From contig JAYRYA010000015.1 of assembly GCA_041917255.1 (NCBI GenBank), positions 30,010 to 94,009 on the forward strand: 64,000 bases of DNA. Reading direction: 5' to 3'. Source of the DNA: Zoogloea sp041917255 (GTDB taxonomy: Bacteria; Pseudomonadota; Gammaproteobacteria; Burkholderiales; Rhodocyclaceae). This document shows, piece after piece, positions 8,077 to 15,751 of the stretch (position 1 is its first letter; each line of letters opens with the position of its first letter). The position numbers and the translations under genes were made by a program. Under the pieces are notes generated by a model, which saw only the letters and a list, made by a program, of their open reading frames with translations, was not told the origin of the DNA and made no database searches.

Positions 8077-8775
8077 TCAGTCGATATCCGGCCAGCCGGC
8101 GGGGCGCTGGTGCCAGTCGAGCTGACGCCGGGCAAGGTCGAAGCTCGCCAGGGTGGTGAGCGAACCACCGATCTCCGGTGCCGCGTAGCACGTCAGGCAG
8201 ATGCGCTCGACACGGCACGTCAGGGCGGGCGCGCCAAAGGCATCGAGCCGCAGCTGGATGGGGGCGGTGGGCCAGGCGCCGGCATAAAGGCCTACGGTGA
8301 CATGGGGCGTATAGCGTCCACCGGGCTCGTCGTGGTCGCCGGCCAGGGCGCAGCGTAGGTGGTGGATGCCGCCGGCAGGGTCGGCCACCGACAGGTAGGG
8401 CGCCGAGCTGAAGCTCGCCAGCCCGCCGATGGTCAGATCAAAAGGCGCCGGCGAGCCGGCGGTCAGTGCCGCAAGCTGGGCTGCCAGGTGAGCGGGGCTG
8501 TAGTCATCGGGCTGCTGCGGGGCAGTCGTTGGGAAGCCGCACAGGGCCAGCGTGATGTGGGGCTGGCGGCGATAGCCGTCGAGCAGAAGCCCGCCCAGAT
8601 GGGCCTCGGCCCCCGCAACCGCATGGCGCACCTCGGGCAGATCCACATCCACCGCCCACAGGGCGTAATGGGGGCGGCCCAGATGCCATTCGGGAAAATC
8701 CCGGCGCACGTTGGGCAAGGTTTGCCCGGCGGCAAGGAAAGCCGCCCGGACATCGTCGAGGGTGTGATCAGGCAA
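8077..8775 (-). CDS. 2H phosphoesterase (2'-5' RNA ligase family)
   Basis: The 232-residue protein carries the two H-x-T signatures that define the 2H phosphoesterase superfamily, PHITLAL with H73/T75 and PHVTVGLY with H158/T160, in two related lobes. Bacterial LigT/ThpR members hydrolyse 2',3'-cyclic phosphates or reversibly join 2'-5' RNA ends in the cytoplasm. The extra N-terminal stretch of about 30 residues and the dispersed spacing make it a diverged member, so the true substrate is uncertain. It lies between the thioredoxin gene and a small exported protein, all on the same strand, but no functional link is evident. Confidence 0.75.
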   Translation of the reverse strand: MPDHTLDDVRAAFLAAGQTLPNVRRDFPEWHLGRPHYALWAVDVDLPEVRHAVAGAEAHLGGLLLDGYRRQPHITLALCGFPTTAPQQPDDYSPAHLAAQLAALTAGSPAPFDLTIGGLASFSSAPYLSVADPAGGIHHLRCALAGDHDEPGGRYTPHVTVGLYAGAWPTAPIQLRLDAFGAPALTCRVERICLTCYAAPEIGGSLTTLASFDLARRQLDWHQRPAGWPDID

Positions 8776-8809
8776 TGGCGTCCGGGCAGCGTTGGTGGGC
8801 TCAGCGGGT

Positions 8810-9181
8810 TCAGTGGGCCGACGGGAAGCGCTCGCACAGCCGGCTGCGCGGTTCGGGCAGGGTCTGGCCCTTGGCCTTGGCCCGTTCGGCCATCTCTGCG
8901 TGGTGTTCGGTGAGGTAGGCCAGGCATTCCTCCCGCGACTGCATGCCGCGCATCCGATCCCGGTGGGCCCGACGTTCGTCGGGCGTCATCAGCGCCAATC
9001 CTGGCGTGTTGCGTCGGTTTGCCCGCCACTGACAGGTGGTGGGTGGCGTGTCTTGCGCCCCTGTTGCACACGGGCCCGACCGGGCGCCTCCACCCATCCC
9101 CGGCCCGGGTTGTGCCCAGGCGAGGGTGCCGATCAGAAGACCGGCGGCGGTCAGTGCGATGCGATTCGTGAAGATGTGCAT
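8810..9181 (-). CDS. small exported protein, Spy/CpxP-like in character
   Basis: The 123-residue product has a clear signal peptide (residues 1 to about 23, ending AWA). The mature region is glycine-rich at first and then highly charged and helical, with LMTPDERRAHRDRMRG and HHAEMAERAKAKG. Patterns of this kind are common in small periplasmic stress or metal-associated proteins of Proteobacteria. Four cysteines remain in the mature part, so it could be a client of the neighbouring thioredoxin system. The ATG at 9181 is chosen because it starts the signal peptide and has an AGGAG-type site upstream. No specific function can be assigned. Confidence 0.65.
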   Translation of the reverse strand: MHIFTNRIALTAAGLLIGTLAWAQPGPGMGGGARSGPCATGAQDTPPTTCQWRANRRNTPGLALMTPDERRAHRDRMRGMQSREECLAYLTEHHAEMAERAKAKGQTLPEPRSRLCERFPSAH

Positions 9182-9293
9182 GTGTGTTCTCCTGAGCGGA
9201 TGGCCTGCCGGGCAAGACGATGTGCCGACACAAGACCCACCCGGAACGAATCTTAGCCCAGCCTGGATTTGTGCTGGGGCCATGGTCGCGCGG

Positions 9294-10181
9294 TCATCCA
9301 CGTGCAGAAGCTTGGGTCGCCAGCTTCTCGATGCAGAAGATTGCCCGTTGCACGGCAGCGTCTTCGAGGATCCGCGGCCGCTTGACGAAAAGCCAGGCGG
9401 AGTTCTTGGGGTTGATCACGCGAACCATGTTGTCGGTGATGCGCGCCGTGTTCTCCACGTACCAGCCCGGCAATGCCAGCACCGGAAACACCGGGAATGT
9501 TTCGCCCGTGGCGGCTTTCAGGTGGCGGGAGAGCCAGTCGGCCTGTCGCCGGGCCTGTTCGATGGGTGCGGTCTCGACCCAGCCGGGAAAGCTCAGGGCG
9601 GTGCCGTCGTATGCGACTTTCACCGCATCGGTGCCGCTGCCCGAAGGCGGTTTGAGGCGCGACTTGGTCTCGACGGCAAAGATGCCAGCCGGTGTGATCA
9701 CCACGTGATCGATGTTGAAGTCCTTCGCGCCGATGTCGTGGACGATGCGGTTGTTGCCGGCAAGCACCTCGGAGAGTTCCTGCGCGCTAGCCTGCTCCGC
9801 GCGGACACCCTGTTTCATGCCGCGCAGGTCGGGCACCTTGCGGACAATGCGCCAGGTGAGGACCACTGTGGCAGACAGGCCCACGATCAGGTTGATCGTG
9901 TCCATGGTTTTCCAGATCCACCCGGTCTCCGGCACCAGGCGCTGAAGCATCACGACGCTCAGTATCCAGCCGATCATCGCAATCCAGGCCATCTTGGTGA
10001 CGACGTCCTCAATGCCTTCTTCACGCCGGGCCTGGGTGCTGGCGCCCGGGAGGTGGCGCAGTTCGGAGGTCAGCGGATCGCGTCTCGGGCTCCGCTCGAG
10101 CCACCACAACTGGAGAAAGACTGCACCCATAAGGATGAGCATCGGGAGGGATGTGAGGAGAACGACGGCAAGGGTGATCAT
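9294..10181 (-). CDS. membrane-anchored NERD domain protein
   Basis: The 295-residue protein has three hydrophobic segments (about residues 3-26, 63-82 and 95-112) and then a cytoplasmic NERD (nuclease-related) domain. Recognisable NERD features are GVRAEQASAQELSEVL from residue 125, NIDHVVITPAGIFAVETKS at about 156-174, and a Q-rich helix at QARRQADWL. NERD domains are related to restriction-type nucleases; the D and the ExK residues seen here fit the PD-(D/E)XK layout, but a cellular role is not established for most members. The start at 10181 gives a membrane anchor directly after a GAAGG ribosome-binding site. It is divergent from the metallopeptidase locus, 271 bp away. Confidence 0.75.
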   Translation of the reverse strand: MITLAVVLLTSLPMLILMGAVFLQLWWLERSPRRDPLTSELRHLPGASTQARREEGIEDVVTKMAWIAMIGWILSVVMLQRLVPETGWIWKTMDTINLIVGLSATVVLTWRIVRKVPDLRGMKQGVRAEQASAQELSEVLAGNNRIVHDIGAKDFNIDHVVITPAGIFAVETKSRLKPPSGSGTDAVKVAYDGTALSFPGWVETAPIEQARRQADWLSRHLKAATGETFPVFPVLALPGWYVENTARITDNMVRVINPKNSAWLFVKRPRILEDAAVQRAIFCIEKLATQASARG

Positions 10182-10452
10182 GACCTTCAGGTTGCGCTGG
10201 AAATGACGGGAATCTATGCCGTCGGTGCGGCAAGGGGCGAGCGTCACGAGGTGCAAGTCGTCCTTGCCGTGGAGAGGGCTGTAACCTAACCTCATAGCAC
10301 GGAGACGCGTTCAGCAAGCTTTGAAGTCCGTTGACCTGTTTCTTCCTGGCCCGTCCTGGGCATCTTCCGTCATTCGTCTCCGTGTCGATCCGATCAATCA
10401 GAGGGCCTGCAGTGCCCGGCTGGCGCGCGGGTTCGTGAAGGAGGGTGATGTC

Positions 10453-12264
10453 ATGCGCGAATATCGTCATGTGTCCCTTACGGGGGACGTTCGGCACATC
10501 TACCAACAGGCTGCGAAGAGCGAGGATGGGGAGCGCTGCATGGTGGCGCCGTGCCCGGATCTGGCCGACAAGCTGAAGAAGGAGCTGACCGCGATGCGCA
10601 GCAAGGCCAAGGATTTCATGGCCTCGTTCCAGCTGCGGGCATCCGAGCCCCGTTCGGACGGCTTCAACGATGGCCTGATCATCCCGCCGGAAGAGTTTCC
10701 ACTGGGTTCGGCGCCGAGCCGCATCCGCGGTGCGGCTGCCGAGCGGGCACCGCTGCGCGGCGTGGTGCGGGTGATCGTGGTGCTGGTGGATTTCACGGAC
10801 AAGCCGATGGCCCAGACGGTCGCCCACTTCGACAAGCTGTTCTTCTCGACCGGTGCGATCCCCACCAAGAGCGTGCGGGAGTACTTCACCGATGTGACCC
10901 GTGGCCTGGTGAACATCCAGGGGCAGGTGGTCGGGCCGTTCCGCATGCCGAAGACCCTCGCCCAGTATGCCCACGGCGCGTCAGGCACCGGGCCGACCCT
11001 GCCCAACGCCCGAACGATGGCGAAGGATGCGGTGCTGGCGGCCAACGCCAGCGTCAATTTCGGGCTGTATGACAACGATGGCAACGGCTACGTGGATGCC
11101 TTCATCGTCGTCCATGCCGGCGCAGGTGCCGAGGTGACCGGCAAGTCCGGCGACATCTGGTCGCACAAATGGACGCTGGATGGTGGCGCCATGAGCGTCG
11201 ATGGCACCAAGGTGTATGCCTACCTGACGGTGCCCGAGGATTCGAAGATCGGCGTGTGCTGCCACGAGCTGGGCCACCTGCTGTTCGGTTTCCCGGATCT
11301 GTACGACACCGACTACACCTCGGAAGGCATCGGCAACTGGTGCCTGATGGCGGGCGGGAGTTGGGGCGGCGGCGGTAACACGCCGGTGCATCCGTCGGCC
11401 TGGTGCAAGGCCAACCAGGGCTGGGCGAGTGTGGTCAATGTGACGAGCAACGGCAGCAAGAACATCGCCGACGTGAAGGATTCCGGCGTTGTGTACCGGA
11501 TGTGGAAGGGCGGCGCGGCAAGCAGCGAATACTTCCTCGTCGAGAACCGCCAGAAATCCGGCTTCGACGCGTCGCTGCCGGCGGGCGGGCTGCTGATCTG
11601 GCACGTGGACGACAGCGTGTCCAGCAACACCAACGAGGCCCATTACAAGGTGGCGCTGATGCAGGCCGACGGCCTGCGCGACATGGAACTGGACCACAAC
11701 CGGGGTGATGGCGGCGATCCCTTCCCGGGCACGTCGGGCAATACCACCTTCAACAACACCTCCAACCCCAGCTCCAAGAGCTACGCAGGCGCCAACACCT
11801 GTGTGGCGGTGACCGGCATCGGCGCCTCGGCACCGGTGATGAGTGCCAACCTGCGGGTGAAGTGCACCGTCGTGAAACCGAAGAAGGAAGTGGCCATCGA
11901 CAAGAGCGTGGCGCTGGACAAGACAGCGGCGAGCGAAAAGCTGGTCGAGAAGAAGATCGAGAAGGGCCCAGACAAGCCGGTGATCGACAAGTCGGCGGCC
12001 TTCGACAAGGGCACCTCCGAGAAGCTGGTGGAGGGCAAGCTCGCCGAGAAACCGGGGCTCGGTGCCCGGTCTGCCGATTTTGGCTCGCTGGAAGCGCGCA
12101 TCGCCCAGCTGGAAGCCCTGCTGATGGCCGGTCAGGCGCCGCAGCCCTTCATCTCGCGGGAGCTGCGGCCGGATCTCTCGGGTAGTGCGTATTCCGAGGA
12201 GGACAACGAGGACGACCCTACCTCGGGCAGCAGCAAGCGCCTGCTGGACCGGCCGGCCGAGTAA
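10453..12264 (+). CDS. M6-type metallopeptidase with a repetitive, acidic C-terminal tail
   Basis: The 603-residue protein has a large M6 (immune inhibitor A-like) peptidase domain with the zinc motif HELGHLLFGFPD (H271, E272, H275, D282). GNWCLMAGGSWGGGG follows, and further on come LPAGGLLIWHVDD and MQADGLRDME, all typical of the family. There is no signal peptide, which is unusual for M6 enzymes. After about residue 470 it changes character. A tandem repeat (482-510 and 511-537, both with IDKS and SEKLVE) is followed by a helix EARIAQLEALL and an acidic tail containing PFISRELRPDLS and SEEDNEDD. An AAGGAGG site precedes the ATG at 10453. It opens a four-gene unit with two ATP-grasp-related genes, so the tail may be their substrate (inference). 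Confidence 0.8.
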   Translation: MREYRHVSLTGDVRHIYQQAAKSEDGERCMVAPCPDLADKLKKELTAMRSKAKDFMASFQLRASEPRSDGFNDGLIIPPEEFPLGSAPSRIRGAAAERAPLRGVVRVIVVLVDFTDKPMAQTVAHFDKLFFSTGAIPTKSVREYFTDVTRGLVNIQGQVVGPFRMPKTLAQYAHGASGTGPTLPNARTMAKDAVLAANASVNFGLYDNDGNGYVDAFIVVHAGAGAEVTGKSGDIWSHKWTLDGGAMSVDGTKVYAYLTVPEDSKIGVCCHELGHLLFGFPDLYDTDYTSEGIGNWCLMAGGSWGGGGNTPVHPSAWCKANQGWASVVNVTSNGSKNIADVKDSGVVYRMWKGGAASSEYFLVENRQKSGFDASLPAGGLLIWHVDDSVSSNTNEAHYKVALMQADGLRDMELDHNRGDGGDPFPGTSGNTTFNNTSNPSSKSYAGANTCVAVTGIGASAPVMSANLRVKCTVVKPKKEVAIDKSVALDKTAASEKLVEKKIEKGPDKPVIDKSAAFDKGTSEKLVEGKLAEKPGLGARSADFGSLEARIAQLEALLMAGQAPQPFISRELRPDLSGSAYSEEDNEDDPTSGSSKRLLDRPAE

Positions 12265-12276
12265 GGTGGCCGGCGC

Positions 12277-13050
12277 ATGTCCCCGTTTGACCGGGTAGCC
12301 CTGATCCTGGCCGGCGCCCATGACGTGTCAGCCCACGTCGTGGGCGCCGGGCTTGCTGCGCGGGGGCATCGGGTGGTGTCAGCGGGGCTGGCCGAGCTGT
12401 CGGTGGCCCGCTGGCTTCACGTGCCGGAGCGGGATGGCACGACGATTGAGCTGCCGGACGGGCGCTGCCTTGACGACAGCCGGATCGGCGTGGTGCTGCA
12501 TCGTCTCGATGCCGCGCTGCCGCCGGCTTTCGCCCACGCCACCCCTGAGGACCGGGACTACGCTGCCGCAGAATTCTCGGCGCTCCTTGCCAGCTGGCTG
12601 CACGGGTTGGCGGCGCCGGTGGCCAACCTGCCGGCAGGCGAGAACGCCTGGGCGGCGTCGCTGCATCCGCTGGGCTGGCACGCGGTGGCTGCGGCCCACG
12701 GGCTGTCGGCGGGGGATTTCGTGGTGGCGTCGTCGGTGCGCGGTGGCGCGTGTGGCGGGCTCGAACGGGTAGGTGCCGGCTTTCCCAAAGGCAGCGACGT
12801 GGCAGGCTGGTATCGGCCTGGCCCTGAGGCCGGGGTGCTGACCTGGGCGTGGGTGTTCGGCCCCCGCTGTGTCGGGCTGGCGGACACGGCACTGGCGGCC
12901 CGCTGCGTGGCCTTCGTGGCGGCGCTGGGGCTGGGCTACGCGGCGCTGGGCTTTGCCGGCGACGTGCTGTGGGAAGTGGAGCCCCGGCCGTCGTTTGACG
13001 ACGAGGTCGTGGCCGAGGCCTGCATCGACTGGCTGGAGGCGGCGCTGTGA
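12277..13050 (+). CDS. apparently degenerate ATP-grasp-like protein
   Basis: The 257-residue product has no obvious signal or membrane segment. It aligns by eye with the ATP-grasp protein encoded next to it. Both have a Rossmann-like pre-ATP-grasp start, a central stretch ending in VANLPAG here and VANRMAAG there, and a C-terminal metal-binding strand, LWEVEPRPSFDD here and CFEVNPSPAYSC there. The middle part that would bind ATP is shortened and no glycine-rich loop with a lysine is evident, so it may be inactive. It starts 12 bp after the peptidase stop with an AAGGTGG site, and its end overlaps the next start as GTGA. A partner or scaffold for the active ligase is a reasonable inference. 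Confidence 0.6.
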   Translation: MSPFDRVALILAGAHDVSAHVVGAGLAARGHRVVSAGLAELSVARWLHVPERDGTTIELPDGRCLDDSRIGVVLHRLDAALPPAFAHATPEDRDYAAAEFSALLASWLHGLAAPVANLPAGENAWAASLHPLGWHAVAAAHGLSAGDFVVASSVRGGACGGLERVGAGFPKGSDVAGWYRPGPEAGVLTWAWVFGPRCVGLADTALAARCVAFVAALGLGYAALGFAGDVLWEVEPRPSFDDEVVAEACIDWLEAAL

Positions 13051-14018
13051 GCGGGCCGGTGCTGGTGTGCGGCGTGGCCAGCGAATCGCCACTGGCGATG
13101 GCCATCGAGGCGGCCGGCCGCCTCGGCATCGACTGCCGGGTGATCGACCAGCGCAGCCTCGCCGGGCAGGACATCGAGGCGGGCGTGCGGGGCGGTCAGC
13201 TGTTTGCCCGCTGGTGGGATGGGGCGTCCGAGCTGGACCTGGCCCGCTGCGGCGGCGCCTATTCCCGGCTCGTGCCCGCCAGCCTGCTCCGCGACGCGCC
13301 CGCCGACCCGCACGGGGTGATGCATCATCATTACCTGGTCGATGCCCTCAACGCCTGGCTGGAGGCCGCGCCGATCCGCGTGGCCAACCGGATGGCCGCA
13401 GGCATGTCGAACGCATCCAAGCCCTGGCAGGCGCGGCTGATCCGCGACGCGGGCTTCGCGGTGCCGCCGTCCATCGTCACCAACGACCCGGAGACCGTGC
13501 GGGCCTTTCGCCGCCTCCATGGCGAGGTGGTGTTCAAGTCGGCCAGCGGCGTGCGCTCCATCGTCACCCGGCTGGACGACGCCCACGATGCGACGCTGGA
13601 GCGCATCCGCGCGCTGCCGACGCTCTTCCAGGCCTTCGTGCCCGGCGTGAACTACCGGGTGCATGTGGTAGGCGAAGGCGTGTTCTGTACGCGGGTCGAT
13701 TCGGATGCCACCGACTACCGCTACGCCAGCCGCGAGGGGACGAGTGCCGAGATGCACCCCGACAGCCTCCCGGCCGACGTGGCCCGGCGCTGCGTGGCGC
13801 TGGCGGCGGGGATGGGGCTGGAACTCGCGGGCATCGACCTGAAGCGTCAGCCCGACGGGCAGTTCGTGTGCTTCGAGGTCAATCCGTCTCCGGCGTATAG
13901 TTGTTTCGACCGCGAATCGGCCGAAGCGGTGGCCGAGGCGCTGGTGATCCACCTTTCCGGAGGGAGCCGTCGTGGAAGTCATCGAAAACGCCACCCAGCT
14001 GAAAGCGCGCCTGCTTGA
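13047..14018 (+). CDS. ATP-grasp ligase, RimK-like
   Basis: The 323-residue protein has the architecture of RimK-type ATP-grasp carboxylate-amine ligases. A pre-ATP-grasp domain covers about residues 1-125. NASKPWQARLIRDAGF begins the ATP-binding part, VVFKSASG is the lysine and glycine-rich loop, LFQAFVPG is the hinge, and GIDLKRQPDGQFVCFEVNPS carries the metal-binding acid and asparagine. Such enzymes activate a carboxylate as acyl-phosphate and join it to an amine, often on a peptide or protein tail. It is translationally coupled to the degenerate paralogue (GTGA overlap) and overlaps the small gene after it. In this context the metallopeptidase tail is a plausible substrate, but this is inference. 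Confidence 0.82.
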   Translation: MSGPVLVCGVASESPLAMAIEAAGRLGIDCRVIDQRSLAGQDIEAGVRGGQLFARWWDGASELDLARCGGAYSRLVPASLLRDAPADPHGVMHHHYLVDALNAWLEAAPIRVANRMAAGMSNASKPWQARLIRDAGFAVPPSIVTNDPETVRAFRRLHGEVVFKSASGVRSIVTRLDDAHDATLERIRALPTLFQAFVPGVNYRVHVVGEGVFCTRVDSDATDYRYASREGTSAEMHPDSLPADVARRCVALAAGMGLELAGIDLKRQPDGQFVCFEVNPSPAYSCFDRESAEAVAEALVIHLSGGSRRGSHRKRHPAESAPA

Positions 14019-14265
14019 TGCCGCCGAAGACCTGGCCCGGCCAGGCTGGCAGCGCCTGAACCTGGAAGTGGTCCATGCTGCTGCGGCCGGCGATCTGCCG
14101 AGCCTGATCGACGCGTCGGCAGGGACGGTGCTCAGCGCGCTGGTTCCGCCAGCCGACCGGGCGCGCATCACCGGCCTTGCCCCCGGCGCGGTCCTGCACA
14201 TGCAGCTCCGCCTGCGGGCCCCCGGCGTTCACACCGTCGTCACGGGAACGCTGCAAGCGGAATGA
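13972..14265 (+). CDS. small protein of the M6/ATP-grasp locus, unknown function
   Basis: The 97-residue product starts at a GTG preceded by a strong GGAGGGAG site and overlaps the 3' end of the ATP-grasp gene by 47 bp in another frame. It contains no signal peptide, membrane segment or known motif. A helical N-terminal half (NATQLKARLLDAAEDLARP) is followed by a region of predicted strands. I do not recognise a family. Its good ribosome-binding site and tight overlap argue that it is a real gene of the same unit, perhaps a substrate, chaperone or specificity factor for the ligase. Confidence 0.6.
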   Translation: MEVIENATQLKARLLDAAEDLARPGWQRLNLEVVHAAAAGDLPSLIDASAGTVLSALVPPADRARITGLAPGAVLHMQLRLRAPGVHTVVTGTLQAE

Positions 14266-14401
14266 GGTCTGCCACGACCCACGCCCACCCTTGACGACGC
14301 TTAACAATCGCATCGTGTAGCATAGGCCGCTGCTCGTATCCGGCCCGTTGCCGGGTATCTTCCCGGCTGTTTTTGTCCGGGCGCGTTCCGGAAAAGTCTC
14401 C

Positions 14402-15685
14402 ATGTCCAGCTCGTCAAACGCTTCGTCTCCGTCCCCTCTCCCCGCATCGCCTTCCAAGAAACGTCGCCTCTGGCCCTACCTCGTGGGGTTGGCCCTGATG
14501 GCCGCGGGCGGGTGGTATGCCACGCACCGGTCCGGGTCGGACGCTGAGGGCGGCGGCAAGCCGGCGGAAGGGCGTCGCGGCGGGCCGGGTGGCCCTGGCG
14601 GACGGGGCGACCGGCCGATTCCGGTGACGCTGGAGACCATCGCCACCCGCGACGTGCGCGTGGTGGTGCCGGCGCTGGGCAGTGTGGTGCCGCGCAACCA
14701 GGTGGTGGTGCGCGCGCGGGTGGATGGCCCGCTGCTGGCGGTGAAATTTACCGAAGGCCAGCCGGTGAAGGCCGGCGAGGTGCTCGCCCTGATCGACCCG
14801 GAACCCTTCAAGGCCACGCTGGAGCAGGCCCGCGGCGCCCTCGCCCGGGACGCCGCGCTGCTCAAGAACGCCAGGATCGACCTCGAGCGCTACCGCGGCC
14901 TGCTGGCCCAGGATTCCATCGCCAAACAGCAAGTGGACACCCAGGAGGCGCTGGTGCGCCAGTACCAGGGCACCGTGCAGGCCGACGAGGCCGCGCTGAG
15001 GAGCGCCGAGCTGCAGCTCTCCTACACCACCATCAAGGCGCCGATTGCCGGCCGTGCGGGCCTGCGCACCGTCGATCCGGGCAACATCGTCAAGGCGTCG
15101 GACAGCACCGGGCTCGTCACCATCGCCCAGGTCACGCCGATCACCGCCGTCTTCGCGGTGCCGGAGGACCGCCTGCCGGCCATCATGGCGCGGGTGAAGT
15201 CCGGCGCCGGGCTGGGGGTCGAGGCCTGGGACCGGGACATGAAGCAGCGCCTCGCCGAAGGCCGGCTGCTGGCGGTGGACAGCCTCATCGACACCACCAC
15301 CGGCACCGTCAAGCTGAAGGCCGAGTTCGCCAACAAGGACGGCAGCCTGTTCCCCAACCAGTTCGTCAATGTGCGACTGCTGCTCGACACCCTTACCGGC
15401 GTGGTGGCGGTGCCCACCGCCGCGCTCCAGCAGGGGGCCAAGGGGCGCTTCGTGTATCGCCTGGGCGAGGGTGGCAAGGTGGCCGCGGTGCCGGTGAAGC
15501 TCGGCGCCACGGATGCCGGGGTGGCGGTGGTCGAGGACGGCCTCGCTGCCGGCGACAAGGTGGTGGTGGATGGCCTCGACAAGCTGAAGGATGGCGCGAT
15601 GGTGGAGGCCATCGACCCGAAGGCGGCGGATGCGCCGGGACGCGAGAAGAAGCGTGGCAATGGCGGCGGCCGGCCGGGGCATTGA
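14402..15685 (+). CDS. mdtA: RND efflux periplasmic adaptor, MdtA-type
   Basis: The 427-residue protein is a membrane fusion protein. A short cytoplasmic tail and one hydrophobic anchor (about residues 22-40) are followed by a glycine-rich linker. The lipoyl halves include VVRARVDGPLLAVKFTEGQ and LSYTTIKAPIAGRAGL, flanking a helical hairpin with QARGALARDAALLKNARID. Beta-barrel segments such as AVFAVPEDRLPAI and a membrane-proximal end follow. It links the inner-membrane pump with the outer-membrane channel. The gene heads the unit mdtA-mdtB-mdtC-oprM-like, 66 bp before mdtB. The ATG at 14402 is chosen because the anchor follows directly; its ribosome-binding site is weak. MdtABC systems export bile salts, novobiocin and similar compounds, but the substrates here are unknown. 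Confidence 0.88.
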   Translation: MSSSSNASSPSPLPASPSKKRRLWPYLVGLALMAAGGWYATHRSGSDAEGGGKPAEGRRGGPGGPGGRGDRPIPVTLETIATRDVRVVVPALGSVVPRNQVVVRARVDGPLLAVKFTEGQPVKAGEVLALIDPEPFKATLEQARGALARDAALLKNARIDLERYRGLLAQDSIAKQQVDTQEALVRQYQGTVQADEAALRSAELQLSYTTIKAPIAGRAGLRTVDPGNIVKASDSTGLVTIAQVTPITAVFAVPEDRLPAIMARVKSGAGLGVEAWDRDMKQRLAEGRLLAVDSLIDTTTGTVKLKAEFANKDGSLFPNQFVNVRLLLDTLTGVVAVPTAALQQGAKGRFVYRLGEGGKVAAVPVKLGATDAGVAVVEDGLAAGDKVVVDGLDKLKDGAMVEAIDPKAADAPGREKKRGNGGGRPGH

Positions 15686-15751
15686 GCGGATGGGTCACCA
15701 GTCTGTGAGGGCGAGCCGCATCGCCCGCCGTGCCGACCGGGGGCGCGCAGC

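Noticed and set aside
14283..14335. TTGACG followed by TAGCAT upstream of mdtA as a promoter
   Set aside because: The spacing is about 21 bp, outside the usual range.
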